A stretch of DNA of 64,000 bases from JAIXWP01 sp041391745 (GCA_041391745.1 JAWKNK010000002.1:1-64000); one strand, 5' to 3'. Counted from the stretch's first letter, positions 1-9,134 are shown. The notes: a model not told the origin generated them from the letters alone. Program-made: numbers and translations.

Positions 1-2
1 AC

Positions 3-1142
3 CAAGCCATTACAGAAGCTGATGGCGGTATGGTGGCAGGTGTAATCTGGAGAAACAATGGTCGTCAAGACCAAACAAACGTGAGCATAGTAATTGAAGT
101 GTTGGACGAAACAGGAACTACTGTTCTTAACACTACGAACATTGATCCATTCACCATGCCAGCTCCGGCAAACGAAGAAATTTGTCCAGCTCCAATTTTG
201 GACACTTTGTTCATTTCAACAGGTTTTGTTCCTGCAGAAATGGGTATCTACCAAGTTCGCGCTTCTATTACTAGCGACGAAGGAGACGACGTTCCAGACA
301 ACAACTCTAAGACTCGCGTAATCGAGTACACATCTGACGAATATGGTCACAATGATGCTCCACTTTCTACCGGAGAACTTCGTGGAAGAGCAAGTACAGA
401 TAATCCTGATTTATTCGTTCCTTACGGTGTGGGTAACATTTTCACATTCCCTAATGCAGGTTCTACAGCCTATGGTTTGACAGTAGAATTTGGACCAAAC
501 TGTGATGGCGGATTGAACTTCCTTGCTGCACTTTACACAGACCAAAGCACTACTTCTCAAGCTTACCAATTAGAATCTTTTGCATACCACACTCTTTATG
601 ATCAGTGGATTGATGCGGGTCCTATCTACTTCCCATTTGATGATGCTATCAGCATGTCTACTGAAGAAGTTTATATGGTAACTGTTGAAACAGAAGAAGA
701 AACTATTGAAGAATGTACAGTTCGCGTTGAGCCAAACTCAGATAACGATAACTCTACAGCTAAAAAAGACTTCAACTCAAACCAACAATTGGTATGGTTC
801 TTCAGAAATAGCTATTCACCTGCAGTTCGTTTGATCACTTCTGAAAGAGTGATGTCTGTAGAAGAAAACAGCTTAAACCAAGCTTCTGAATTGAACATCT
901 ATCCTAACCCTGCTAGCACCGAAGCTCGTATCGACTTCAATCTTGCAGAAGCTGGAAACGTTGCTTATGAAGTTCGTGATATCAACGGTAAATTGATCAA
1001 GTTTGACAACGTTGGAAAATACAATGTTGGCAACAACACTTTCACAGTTGATGTAAACGCGATTGCTACAGGTTCTTACTTTATGTCTGTTGTTTCAGGC
1101 GGTAAAGTAATTGCTCACAAGCAATTCATCGTGAAGCACTAA
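3..1142 (+). CDS. T9SS-sorted secreted protein, 5'-truncated
   Basis: The reading frame is open to the left edge, so the true start lies outside the window; the first internal ATG is at 30. About 380 residues are visible. The N-terminal part resembles extracellular beta-sandwich repeats (alternating hydrophobic strands, many Asn/Asp/Thr, e.g. a VPDNNSKTR turn typical of CARDB-like domains). The last ~80 residues form a type A T9SS sorting domain: IYPNPAS, then YEVRDINGKLI and a terminal basic QFIVKH. It is therefore expected to be exported by Sec, moved across the outer membrane by the type IX system and left on the surface or released. Catalytic or binding function cannot be read from the visible part. 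A strong terminator follows at 1163-1193, so it ends its transcript. Confidence 0.85.
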   Translation, partial: QAITEADGGMVAGVIWRNNGRQDQTNVSIVIEVLDETGTTVLNTTNIDPFTMPAPANEEICPAPILDTLFISTGFVPAEMGIYQVRASITSDEGDDVPDNNSKTRVIEYTSDEYGHNDAPLSTGELRGRASTDNPDLFVPYGVGNIFTFPNAGSTAYGLTVEFGPNCDGGLNFLAALYTDQSTTSQAYQLESFAYHTLYDQWIDAGPIYFPFDDAISMSTEEVYMVTVETEEETIEECTVRVEPNSDNDNSTAKKDFNSNQQLVWFFRNSYSPAVRLITSERVMSVEENSLNQASELNIYPNPASTEARIDFNLAEAGNVAYEVRDINGKLIKFDNVGKYNVGNNTFTVDVNAIATGSYFMSVVSGGKVIAHKQFIVKH

Positions 1143-1162
1143 TCTGATAAAGATTTTTAAAT

Positions 1163-1193
1163 AATCCCGTCCCGAGCACCTCGGGGCGGGATT
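1163..1193 (+). terminator. Rho-independent terminator after the T9SS gene
   Basis: GC-rich hairpin: CCCGTCCCGAG pairs with CTCGGGGCGGG around a 3-base CAC loop, with one G-T pair, followed by ATTTTTC. It lies 21 bases after the stop at 1142 and separates this gene from ribF. Confidence 0.85.
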
Positions 1194-1220
1194 TTTCATT
1201 TATATGAATCGGTATTCAAT

Positions 1221-1228
1221 TAACTTTG
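1221..1228 (+). promoter_or_regulatory. Bacteroidota -7 box before ribF
   Basis: TAACTTTG matches the consensus TAnnTTTG. It lies 19 bases before the TTG start at 1248, leaving a short leader. No clear -33 TTTG is visible. Confidence 0.6.
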
Positions 1229-1247
1229 CACTAAAAGCAATAAGAAG

Positions 1248-2174
1248 TTGAGGATTCATACCGACTTTTCCGATTTTAGTGAAGATCTAAAAACTGTAGT
1301 GACCATTGGGACCTTCGATGGTGTTCATCTCGGACACCAATCCATTATTGCGAAACTCAAGGAAAGTGCAAAAGCCATAGGAGGGCAATCTGTAATACTC
1401 ACCTTCTACCCTCACCCCCGCATGGTGCTTTATCCAGAAGATCACGGACTTCAATTACTAAATACCCCGGAAGAAAAGGCAGCCTTACTAGCAGAAGCTG
1501 GAATAGATCACTTAATGATTTATCCTTTTTCCATCGATTTTTCTAGAATCTCTGCATATGACTATGTGCGCAATTTGCTGGTGAATGGACTAAAGGCTAG
1601 GAAAGTAATTGTAGGCTATGACCATCGCTTTGGAAGAAATCGAGAAGGTGATTTTAAAACATTACAAGAATGGGCTGAAATGCTCAACTTCGAAACGGAG
1701 GAAATTCCAGCAAAGGATATCGATGAAGTCAACATTAGTAGTACCAAAATTCGAACATGTCTCTTAGATGGCGAGATCTCTACAGCCAATACTTTTCTTG
1801 GTTATGCCTACAGCTTAAAGGGTAAGGTTGTTCACGGGGCCAAAAAGGGCAGAACAATCGGCTTTCCAACAGCAAATCTCGAGGTAAACTACCCTTACAA
1901 ATTAATTCCTGGAAATGGAGTTTATGCAGTGAGAGCCAAAGTTGCTGATCAAAACTTGACAGGTGTTATGAATATTGGGTATCGACCAACGGTTGAGAAT
2001 ACAACCAAACTGCACCTCGAGGTTCATCTTTTTAATTTCAATGAAAGCATCTATGATCAAGAAATTGAAGTCTTCTTCATAGAAAAACTCCGAAATGAGA
2101 AAAAATTTGGCTCGATTGATGAACTTCAAGAGCAAATTGCCGTAGATATTTTAAAAGCAAAAACACTTTTATGA
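1248..2174 (+). CDS. ribF: Bifunctional riboflavin kinase / FAD synthetase
   Basis: Makes FMN from riboflavin and FAD from FMN in the cytoplasm. The 308-residue length is normal for RibF. The N-terminal nucleotidyltransferase domain carries GTFDGVHLGH (residues 21-30) and, later, VGYDHRFGRNREGD and the ISSTKIR motif. The C-terminal flavokinase domain starts near residue 190 and has GRTIGFPTANL and VMNIGYRPT. The start is TTG at 1248; no ATG fits, because residue 1 directly precedes conserved sequence and the -7 box is only 19 bases upstream. The last four bases overlap the next ATG (ATGA), so it is translationally coupled to the LRR gene. No FMN riboswitch-like leader is present. Confidence 0.95.
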   Translation: MRIHTDFSDFSEDLKTVVTIGTFDGVHLGHQSIIAKLKESAKAIGGQSVILTFYPHPRMVLYPEDHGLQLLNTPEEKAALLAEAGIDHLMIYPFSIDFSRISAYDYVRNLLVNGLKARKVIVGYDHRFGRNREGDFKTLQEWAEMLNFETEEIPAKDIDEVNISSTKIRTCLLDGEISTANTFLGYAYSLKGKVVHGAKKGRTIGFPTANLEVNYPYKLIPGNGVYAVRAKVADQNLTGVMNIGYRPTVENTTKLHLEVHLFNFNESIYDQEIEVFFIEKLRNEKKFGSIDELQEQIAVDILKAKTLL

Positions 2175-2779
2175 TTCAGAAAATAACCTTCTTGCTGCTC
2201 TTTATCTCTGCACTTAGCACGTCCTCTTCTGCTCAGCTGCTCGACGCAGCGGCACTGGATACTATGAAGGTGTACACGTCCATTGAAAGTGCCATGAAAA
2301 ATCCAGATGAAGTTTATCGTCTTCATCTCAATAGAAAAAAACTGACGGAGATTCCTCCTGAAGTATTTCAACTCAAAAATCTTCAAGAATTAATTCTGGA
2401 AAAAAACAAGATCGACAGTATTCCAGATGAAATTATAAAATTAAAATATCTACAAATATTCAATATTTCTCAAAACAAAGTGGTCGTGATACCCAATGCC
2501 ATGTTGAGTTTGATTCATTTGCGCACCTTAGACATTTCTGATAATTTCTTGGATGTCATACCTGAGAACATTGATAAGCTCGCCAACTTGGAGTACTTAA
2601 TTTTGTGGGATAATCCTATCACCGTTTACCCCAACTCATTGGGTATGCTCGAAAAATTGAAAGTGCTTGACTTAATGCACAATCTGATCAGCAAAGAAAC
2701 ACAAGACCGACTTTACAACATTCTTCCAGATGCGAAGCTCATCATGTCTGCTCCGTGTCGTTGTCAAGATGGTGAGTAG
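2171..2779 (+). CDS. Secreted leucine-rich repeat protein
   Basis: A 202-residue protein with a signal peptide (residues 1 to ~21, ending SSSAQ). From about residue 50 it has four to five leucine-rich repeats of about 23 residues of the pattern LxxLxxLxLxxNxLxxIP, e.g. LQELILEKNKIDSIP and LRTLDISDNFLDVIP. It ends with a short cysteine-bearing tail (CRCQDG). LRR domains usually bind proteins; the partner is unknown. It overlaps ribF by 4 bases and converges on rsmI, whose 3' end overlaps it by 38 bases on the other strand. It has no T9SS domain, so periplasmic location is the simplest inference. Confidence 0.8.
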   Translation: MIQKITFLLLFISALSTSSSAQLLDAAALDTMKVYTSIESAMKNPDEVYRLHLNRKKLTEIPPEVFQLKNLQELILEKNKIDSIPDEIIKLKYLQIFNISQNKVVVIPNAMLSLIHLRTLDISDNFLDVIPENIDKLANLEYLILWDNPITVYPNSLGMLEKLKVLDLMHNLISKETQDRLYNILPDAKLIMSAPCRCQDGE

Positions 2780-3452
2780 AAAATTTCTTACCAGAGATTA
2801 CCATAACAAATTCTCCTCGGGGTTCATTCTTTTTAAAATGATCGAGCACCTCTTTTGCTGTTCCTCTCACTGTTTCTTCAAACTTCTTTGAAATCTCCCG
2901 TGAAACTGCAATCTGTCTTTCTTCACCACAAAATGTGCAGAGCTGTTCCAGTGCCTTCAAAAGCCGATGCGGAGATTCATACAGGACTGTGGTTCTTTCT
3001 TCTTCTGCAATGGCCTTAAACCTTGTTTCGCGCCCTTTTTTATGAGGTAAAAACCCTTCATATACAAACTTCTCACAAGGCAATCCACTTTGAACGAGAG
3101 CGGGTACAAATGCTGTTGCGCCAGGCAAGGTGTAGACATCAATGCCCGCCTTAATTGCTTCTCTAACCAATAAATATCCAGGATCGCTTATTGCTGGAGT
3201 TCCAGCATCGGAAATAAGCGCTACAGATTGAGCGCTTTGAATTTTTGAAATCATTGAGCCCACAATCTTGTGCTCGTTGTTGAGGTGGTAACTTACCAAG
3301 GAGGTTTCAATTCCAAAGTGCTGAAATAGTTTGCGCGACTCTCGAGTGTCTTCGGCTAAAACAAAATCAGCTTCTTTCAATACGCGAATTGCCCTGAAAG
3401 ACATGTCTTCCAGATTACCAATTGGAGTTGGAACGATAAATAAAACAGCCAC
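2742..3452 (-). CDS. rsmI: 16S rRNA 2'-O-methyltransferase (C1402)
   Basis: Methylates the ribose of C1402 in the ribosomal decoding centre, using SAM. The tetrapyrrole-methylase (SpoU-unrelated) fold is clear: PTPIGNLEDMSFRA near the N-terminus, ALISDAGTPAISDPG around residues 78-92, and FVYEGFLPHKKGRE later. At 236 residues it is on the short side compared with ~285 for E. coli RsmI, as is common in Bacteroidota. The start is GTG (3450-3452), two bases beyond the stop of the upstream gene (3455-4204), so the two form an operon. Its 3' end runs 38 bases into the convergent LRR gene. Confidence 0.93.
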   Translation of the reverse strand: MAVLFIVPTPIGNLEDMSFRAIRVLKEADFVLAEDTRESRKLFQHFGIETSLVSYHLNNEHKIVGSMISKIQSAQSVALISDAGTPAISDPGYLLVREAIKAGIDVYTLPGATAFVPALVQSGLPCEKFVYEGFLPHKKGRETRFKAIAEEERTTVLYESPHRLLKALEQLCTFCGEERQIAVSREISKKFEETVRGTAKEVLDHFKKNEPRGEFVMVISGKKFSTHHLDNDTEQT

Positions 3453-3454
3453 AA

Positions 3455-4204
3455 TTATAATTGATGACGACGCTCAACAAGTTCAAGAAAATCTTGAGTC
3501 ACTTGAGCTTCATTGTTCCATTGGTATTTAGACTTCAACACATCCAACTGCTTCAAAGCCTCTTCACGAGTAGTTGTATTGAGTCGGTCAATGGCTACTT
3601 CGTAGTCTTCGTTATTGCCCTTGAAAAGCTCTTTTGAAAATTGAAAGCGTTGATTTAAAGTAATCGCTCTCTTCAAATCTTGAATCGGTGTACTTTCCAT
3701 TTTCTCGGCGAGGCTAGCACTTTGTGCCACAATCTTGCTCAACTTTTCATGAAGCGACTCTTGAGGTGACTTCAACTCATCATTGATGGATGATGTATTT
3801 GTAACGGGTTCCTCTTCGGTCTCCTTCGTCACTTCTTCAATGGCATCAATTAGAGAAACCTGATTTGGAGAAACATTTAATTTGAAAGGCATTGGGAACT
3901 CTTCCGAGGCAGCAGTTTCTTCAACTACAGGAGCTGTGGGAGCAGTTTCTTGAACAACAGGTGGAGCAATAGGAGCCACTGGAGCAACATTTTCAACAGG
4001 TGGGGCTGCCTGAGTATCTTTCTTTGCTAAGTTGTCATAAGCTTTGAATCGAAGAACCACAAGTCGCTCGTAAAGCTCACGGCTGTGCTCAGTCAAGCTT
4101 TCTAGTTGGTCTACTGTGAGTTTTCCAACATTAAGTTCGTCCATTCCTTCTTGGAGGGCAGAAATAAGTTCCTGCAATCTTTTGAATTTTACCTGATCGT
4201 TCAT
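3455..4204 (-). CDS. Cytosolic protein with Pro/Ala/Val-rich linker, function unknown
   Basis: 249 residues without signal peptide or membrane segment. Residues 1-60 look helical and likely coiled (LQELISALQEGMDELNVGKL). Residues ~68-100 are a low-complexity Pro/Val/Ala/Thr linker with repeats of the type VAPIAPPVV. The C-terminal ~100 residues (KAITLNQRFQFSKELFKGNNEDY onward split here as KELFKGNNEDYEVAIDRLN) are again helical and the best-conserved-looking part. I do not recognise a named function; similar architectures occur in Bacteroidota. It is the first gene of a two-gene unit with rsmI. Confidence 0.75.
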   Translation of the reverse strand: MNDQVKFKRLQELISALQEGMDELNVGKLTVDQLESLTEHSRELYERLVVLRFKAYDNLAKKDTQAAPPVENVAPVAPIAPPVVQETAPTAPVVEETAASEEFPMPFKLNVSPNQVSLIDAIEEVTKETEEEPVTNTSSINDELKSPQESLHEKLSKIVAQSASLAEKMESTPIQDLKRAITLNQRFQFSKELFKGNNEDYEVAIDRLNTTTREEALKQLDVLKSKYQWNNEAQVTQDFLELVERRHQL

Positions 4205-4284
4205 GATGTGAAATTATAAAATGAACTTATCTCCTTGAAAGCGAAGATAAAGACTTATTAACCAAAGAAATCAACCAAAATTGT

Positions 4285-4638
4285 TCATTTCCCGAGCTCT
4301 GCCTGTACTTTTTTAGGAAGGCCTTTCACTACGGTGTCATAACTGTGTTTGAGAAGTTCGAGCATCAAGGGATCGGGTACGTCTCCCGCAGTAGACACGG
4401 TATTCCAATGCGTTTTATTCATATGATACCCTGGTTTGATACCATCATATTGCTCACGAAGTTCAACCGCTCTTTCAGGATCACATTTTAAATTGATGCC
4501 ATTGAAATCCACAATATCGCAAAGTGCGAAAATCTTTCCTACTACCCGAAATGCAAGGGTATTTTCATCAAAAGGTAGGTCTTCCGAGGTCGATGGAAGC
4601 GACAGACAATATTCTCTTATTTCTTCAAGACTGAGCAT
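4285..4638 (-). CDS. MmcQ/YjbR family protein
   Basis: 117 residues, the usual size for this family of small CyaY-like-fold proteins, some of which bind DNA. Typical features are an N-terminal LEEIREYCLSLP helix, the FxVxGKIFAL strand, NLKCDPERAVELREQYDGI and the HMNKTHWNTV segment. The biological role of the family is poorly defined. It lies 5 bases after the stop of the PorP/SprF gene on the same strand and may be cotranscribed with it. Confidence 0.85.
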   Translation of the reverse strand: MLSLEEIREYCLSLPSTSEDLPFDENTLAFRVVGKIFALCDIVDFNGINLKCDPERAVELREQYDGIKPGYHMNKTHWNTVSTAGDVPDPLMLELLKHSYDTVVKGLPKKVQAELGK

Positions 4639-4643
4639 CGCAA

Positions 4644-5576
4644 TTAGTCATATGCAGCGCAACGAGTATGTCCACCATCATCGCCTCCACAAGCACGAAT
4701 GCCTAGGATAAATTCATGTGTTGGACCACCATCAAATCGCATTTTATTCAATGTCATATCGTAAGCGTAAGCCACGGTCAAAAACTGTAAGAAATCAATT
4801 TTTACCAAAGCTGAAAGTCCACTTCCTGAGCGCCCTGCCATTCCTATCGCAAATCGCTCTTTGTAGCTCAATATTGCTTGAGCTTCCAATGAAGCCTTTG
4901 ACTGGGCCACATAATTCAACAAAAATGCAGGCTTAAAAAACAAGTCATCCGCCATTTTAATAGACTTGCCATATGCAAATGTCCAATGGCTCTGCAACTC
5001 GCCCTTGTCGATTCCAGCCACAGTTGCTTTGTTGACTTGCCTCATAGAAATTCCATAAAATCGGTCATTTTTATAAAGCCACAATCCAAAATTAATTACA
5101 GGAAAAATGAAGGAGTTAGCATTATTCTGAATCACAGGATCGATGTCCTGCTGTTCTAGCAATATTTGAGAATAATTTACTCTGTATTGCTTGAAGCCTA
5201 TGCCAATGCCTGAGCTTAGCATATAACCCTTTGACATGCGCATATGATATGCGTAGTTAAAGTTCAACCCCGTGTAGCTGAAAGGTCCAAACTTATCGTT
5301 TTCGACTACCGCACCAACGCCATGAAAATTATATTTCTTTTGACCAAATTTGGTGTGCACACTTGCGAATCCCGTATTCGGAGCTCCTTCAAGTCCAGTC
5401 CATTGTCTTCGCGCTCCAATTTTAAGTTCTAAGCAAGGTGTATTCCCCGTTACTGCTGGGTTGTATTGAAGATAATTGTAAGTAAAGTAAGTAAACTGAG
5501 GTAGTTGTTGTGCAAATGTTGACAACCCAATCATGCTAAGAGTGAGCATGAGAAATATGTTCTTTTTCATGCTCAT
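4644..5576 (-). CDS. PorP/SprF family type IX secretion outer-membrane protein
   Basis: 310 residues: signal peptide ending STFAQ (residue ~22), then a beta-barrel with the family hallmark QLPQFTYFTYNYLQYNPAV, and regular amphipathic strands. PorP/SprF proteins assist T9SS export and surface attachment, often of one neighbouring CHU_C-type cargo protein. Its ATG overlaps the stop of the upstream CHU_C gene by 4 bases (5573-5576), which supports this as a dedicated cargo-partner pair. The C-terminus is unusual in ending CGGDDGGHTRCAAYD, with two cysteines, rather than an aromatic residue. Confidence 0.9.
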   Translation of the reverse strand: MSMKKNIFLMLTLSMIGLSTFAQQLPQFTYFTYNYLQYNPAVTGNTPCLELKIGARRQWTGLEGAPNTGFASVHTKFGQKKYNFHGVGAVVENDKFGPFSYTGLNFNYAYHMRMSKGYMLSSGIGIGFKQYRVNYSQILLEQQDIDPVIQNNANSFIFPVINFGLWLYKNDRFYGISMRQVNKATVAGIDKGELQSHWTFAYGKSIKMADDLFFKPAFLLNYVAQSKASLEAQAILSYKERFAIGMAGRSGSGLSALVKIDFLQFLTVAYAYDMTLNKMRFDGGPTHEFILGIRACGGDDGGHTRCAAYD

Positions 5577-6547
5577 TTCAATATAGAAACAACTCCTGTA
5601 ATAGGTGGAATTTCAACTTCTAAAGAATTTAGTTCTATCACATAGTAATACGCTCCCATAGGAAGTGACTTACCCTTGTTGGTGCCGTCCCAAGGCTTTG
5701 CGTAGCCAGTAGACTTAAATACCAGCTGCCCCCATCGATCATAAACAGTAACGATGGCCGACTCAAATCGCTCAACTCCTTGAATTACCCACTCATCATT
5801 GATTCCGTCGCTATTAGGAGTGAGGCCAGTGTAAACAATGATCGGAGGTCCAACTGTAACAGTAGCATTAGCATACACCGTGCATTCTCCGATATCACCT
5901 TGAACAGTATATTCAATTGTTCTTTCTGGAGTGCTTTCAGGATTTGAAATGTTTGGATCACTCAGGTATTCTGCAGGAGTCCATGTGTAAGAATTGGCAT
6001 TATATGCCTCCAACTGCGACGTACCTCCTAAGTATACTAGGAATGGTGAAACATTAGTGCTAATGTCCACAGCTGTTCCAGAGATTTGAATATCGAACTC
6101 ACAAGGTCCATATTGGGGCAAGTGATCAGAACCAAGAATTACTAAGTAGTCTGTATCAGGAAGTAAATTGCTCAATTGGTGGACATATTGCACATTATCT
6201 CCATCACAATTTCCAACAGGAATATACTCTAAAGGATTGCAAGGGTCGGCTCCTGGGTCTAACCTAAATACTGCTGTAAATACTTGATTGTTTCCAGTGA
6301 AATCATCGCAGTCTCCGGGAGTTACGGTAATGTTCACATTTCCACCAATGTTTTGTCCAGTATGGAAAGTAGTATAGTAAGTCATTTGAGAATTGAAACA
6401 TCCGAATGCCAGCGGTGACGAAACTAAAGAATCCGAGATTCCTTCACTGTCGGCACACAGAACATTATCAGCAACCTCCACGCAGCTCTGAGACCACATG
6501 GCATTACCAACAAGAATTAGCGTTAAAAAGGTGAAGATTGATTTCAT
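5573..6547 (-). CDS. Secreted protein with CHU_C type B T9SS sorting domain
   Basis: 324 residues with a signal peptide (ending AMWSQ, ~residue 20). The middle is a Cys-containing beta-rich region (e.g. TPGDCDDFTGNN, YGPCEFDI) followed by an Ig-like segment. Residues ~240-324 are a gliding-motility-associated C-terminal domain: TPNSDGINDEW, VYDRWGQLVF and PWDGTNKGKSLPMGAYYY. Type B domains direct export by T9SS, typically with a PorP/SprF partner, which is encoded immediately downstream with a 4-base overlap. Most likely a surface-exposed adhesin-like protein; the ligand is unknown. Confidence 0.9.
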   Translation of the reverse strand: MKSIFTFLTLILVGNAMWSQSCVEVADNVLCADSEGISDSLVSSPLAFGCFNSQMTYYTTFHTGQNIGGNVNITVTPGDCDDFTGNNQVFTAVFRLDPGADPCNPLEYIPVGNCDGDNVQYVHQLSNLLPDTDYLVILGSDHLPQYGPCEFDIQISGTAVDISTNVSPFLVYLGGTSQLEAYNANSYTWTPAEYLSDPNISNPESTPERTIEYTVQGDIGECTVYANATVTVGPPIIVYTGLTPNSDGINDEWVIQGVERFESAIVTVYDRWGQLVFKSTGYAKPWDGTNKGKSLPMGAYYYVIELNSLEVEIPPITGVVSILK

Positions 6548-6712
6548 TTATTAGTAAAATCTATATGCTATTTACGATAGCCAGCACGATACGTTACGCA
6601 AAAGTCAAAAGACTTTTTAACAACCTGACGGGGCAGAGCAAGCCTTTTTAAACATCAAATTGTTTAGCTGCCTCTTTTAATAACGCGAAATCTAAGAAAA
6701 TTGTTGTCTGAC

Positions 6713-7218
6713 TTACTCAAATTCAATGAGTACGGTGTTTTTTTCGACCGCTTTGCCCTTTTCTACTTTTATGGCTTTCACCTTCCTCCTTCGGCAGGCG
6801 ACTTGATTACATTTTCCATTTTCATGGCTTCCAAAATGACCAAAGCATCATCCTTTTTCACTTCTGCACCGGCCTCGACCAAAATATTGAGTACCATTCC
6901 TGGCATTGGAGCCTTAATATCTTTCAACTTCGCTTTTGATGCACCTTCCATTCCCAAACTCTTCAGCAAATCATCAAATCGATCCTTGAGCACAACGGTC
7001 TGAATGGCATTGTTCACTTTCATAACCAATGTCTTCTCTTCTGCTTTAATCTCAATCACCTCAACATTATACGACTTATCATTCATTAAAACATGATAAC
7101 GACCATCCTGTACCACAACATCAAGCGAATAATCTTGACCGTCCATTTTTCCTTCAAATGACTTTTTTCCGGGCTCGATGTCCCATTTAGCAGAATTATT
7201 TACAGTTGCGTGGTACAT
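6713..7218 (-). pseudogene. Biotin/lipoyl carboxyl-carrier protein, split by a frameshift
   Basis: Biotin carrier subunit of an acyl-CoA carboxylase. Read in one frame it gives 146 residues (7218 to stop 6778-6780) and ends EGGR just after the biotinylation motif EAMKMEN (Lys133). In the -1 frame the missing half of the hammerhead domain continues: VKAIKVEKGKAVEKN, ending at TAA 6713-6715. Restoring one A in the GGAAGG run at 6783-6784 joins them as EGG-K-VKAIKV without gap, giving a normal ~168-residue carrier. The residues before the biotin domain (1-100) match the usual N-terminal domain of such subunits. No carboxylase subunits are adjacent. This is either a sequencing/assembly indel or a real inactivating mutation; the intact flanking codons favour the former. 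Confidence 0.85.
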
Positions 7219-7260
7219 TGTAATAAGTTTGAAGCGCGAAGCTAAATAAATTTTGAAGCG

Positions 7261-8391
7261 TTGGCCGGCATTTACTTACATATCCCATTTTGCAAACAGG
7301 CATGCCATTATTGCGACTTTCACTTTTCGACAAATGTAAGTCGTAAATCTGAAATGGTCGAGGCCATTTGCCGCGAACTTGAGATGAAAGCTTCGAGTGG
7401 CAACGAACCAATTGAAACAATTTACTTTGGCGGAGGAACTCCAAGTTTGCTCTCAGATTCAGAGCTTACTCGTATTTTTCAAACGATAGAGAAGCATTTC
7501 GAAATTCACTCGAATGCAGAAATCACACTTGAAGCAAATCCTGATGACTTGAGTGCCGAAAAAATTCGTCAACTCTCTGGAACTCCAATCAACCGTCTAA
7601 GTATCGGAATTCAAAGCTTCTATAATGAGGATTTAAAATTTATGAATCGCGCGCATAATGCAAATGAAGCGGATAGGTGTGTAAAACATGCGCAAGATAT
7701 AGGTCTCGAAAACATTACGATTGACTTGATATATGCCATACCAGGGCTGAGTTCTGAACGATGGATTAATAACATTCAAAAAGCAATTGCATTACAGGTG
7801 CCTCATATCAGCAGCTATTGTATGACGATAGAGCCAAAAACTGTATTTGGAAACAGAGAACAAAAAGGGCTTCTACAACAAAGTCCAGACGAACTTTCGC
7901 TTGAGCAATATTTGATACTTTCCAATGAATTAAAAAACTCCAATTTTTTTCATTACGAAGTATCCAATTTTGCTAAAAAAGGTTTTGAATCCAAGCACAA
8001 CACCGCCTACTGGAACGGCGTGCCGTATATTGGTGTAGGTCCTTCTGCTCATAGTTTTGATGGAAAAAATAGACGCAAATGGAACATTTCAAACAATGCT
8101 CTTTACCTCAAAAAAATAGCTTCCAACGAACCATTCTTTGAAGAAGAAGTGTTGTCCAATTCTGAACGCTATAACGAAACCATTATGACAGGATTTCGAA
8201 CGGCAAAAGGAATTGATTTGAATGAAATATCGACTAAGTTTGAAGTAAATATTAAAAAAGAATTTTCAGAAGAAATAGGAAAATACATTCGCAATCAATG
8301 GATGCTATTGGACGGTGACAATTTAAGACTCACCGAAGAAGGATTCTTCAGAGGTGACAGTATTTCTTCTGATTTTTTTATTGTTGACTAA
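7261..8391 (+). CDS. hemW: HemW-type radical SAM protein (heme chaperone / HemN family)
   Basis: 376 residues, normal for HemW. The 4Fe-4S motif is C11-x3-C15-x2-C18 followed by Asp-Phe; this lack of a fourth Cys after CxxC is the mark that separates HemW from true coproporphyrinogen oxidase HemN. Further radical SAM motifs are YFGGGTPSLL, EANPDDL and RLSIGIQSF. HemW proteins bind heme and are thought to deliver it to respiratory enzymes; older annotation calls them oxygen-independent coproporphyrinogen III oxidase. The start is TTG at 7261, giving AGIYLHIPFC, the canonical N-terminus. It is divergent from the biotin carrier gene 42 bases away and its TAA overlaps the next ATG by one base. 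Confidence 0.93.
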   Translation: MAGIYLHIPFCKQACHYCDFHFSTNVSRKSEMVEAICRELEMKASSGNEPIETIYFGGGTPSLLSDSELTRIFQTIEKHFEIHSNAEITLEANPDDLSAEKIRQLSGTPINRLSIGIQSFYNEDLKFMNRAHNANEADRCVKHAQDIGLENITIDLIYAIPGLSSERWINNIQKAIALQVPHISSYCMTIEPKTVFGNREQKGLLQQSPDELSLEQYLILSNELKNSNFFHYEVSNFAKKGFESKHNTAYWNGVPYIGVGPSAHSFDGKNRRKWNISNNALYLKKIASNEPFFEEEVLSNSERYNETIMTGFRTAKGIDLNEISTKFEVNIKKEFSEEIGKYIRNQWMLLDGDNLRLTEEGFFRGDSISSDFFIVD

Positions 8392-9134
8392 TGAAAGTAA
8401 CCCTTGAAATAAGCGGCCAAGAGTACAAGGCTAATCTAACTCAACCTATCGACATATCCATTCCGCTTTCTCCCGATGGGCCGCGTGCATGGTATGTAGA
8501 CCGAATGATCATTCGGCCGGTGGAAGGTGATGGATTTATTGGAGATGTTTCCCAAGGAGGTTCCGTTAATTTTCGAAACGTTTTTTTCAACCCTCATGGA
8601 CATGGCACTCATACGGAATCGTATGAGCACGTAGCTAATGTGCACCTACCGGTTGGAAATTTATTAGAAAAATACTTTTTCACTGCACAACTAATTACCA
8701 TTCATCCTGAACAAATAAGCGGTGATCAAGTCATTACTAAAAATCAAATCGAATCCGCAATTTCACCAGACATTGAGGCGCTTGTTGTGCGCACGATTCC
8801 GAATGGAAATGACAAATTGAATAAAAACTATTCTGATAGCAATTTCCCCTATTTTGAAGCGGATGCGTTAACACTTTTGGCTGAAAAAAAAATACAACAC
8901 TTACTTGTCGATTTGCCTTCAGTAGATCGAGAACATGATGAAGGAAGACTTGCTGCACATAAGGCATTTTGGAAAAATGGTGATGTAAGTAGAATGAAGA
9001 GTACAATTACCGAATTCATTTTTATTTCGGATGAAATAAAAGATGGATTCTACCTGCTCAATCTGCAATTTCCAGCCTTAGTAAACGATGCATCGCCGAG
9101 TAGGCCTGTTTTGTACAGCATGGAAAAAGTCTAG
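8391..9134 (+). CDS. Cyclase family protein (kynurenine formamidase-like)
   Basis: 247 residues of the metal-dependent cyclase/formamidase family. The metal-site motif is HGHGTHTES near residues 65-73 (His-Gly-Thr-His core), with VDLPSVDREHDEGRLAAH toward the C-terminus supplying the second conserved His cluster. Family members hydrolyse N-formylkynurenine or isatin-like amides; no tryptophan-degradation genes are nearby, so the substrate is open. It is coupled to hemW (one-base overlap). Its TAG stop shares the palindrome CTAG (9131-9134) with the stop of the convergent gene. Confidence 0.85.
   Translation: MKVTLEISGQEYKANLTQPIDISIPLSPDGPRAWYVDRMIIRPVEGDGFIGDVSQGGSVNFRNVFFNPHGHGTHTESYEHVANVHLPVGNLLEKYFFTAQLITIHPEQISGDQVITKNQIESAISPDIEALVVRTIPNGNDKLNKNYSDSNFPYFEADALTLLAEKKIQHLLVDLPSVDREHDEGRLAAHKAFWKNGDVSRMKSTITEFIFISDEIKDGFYLLNLQFPALVNDASPSRPVLYSMEKV

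Noticed and set aside
6601..6618. AAAAGTC-AAAA-GACTTTT hairpin as a terminator
   Set aside because: The stem is AT-rich and short, about 95 bases from the nearest 3' end and with no consistent T-run; possible but not supported.
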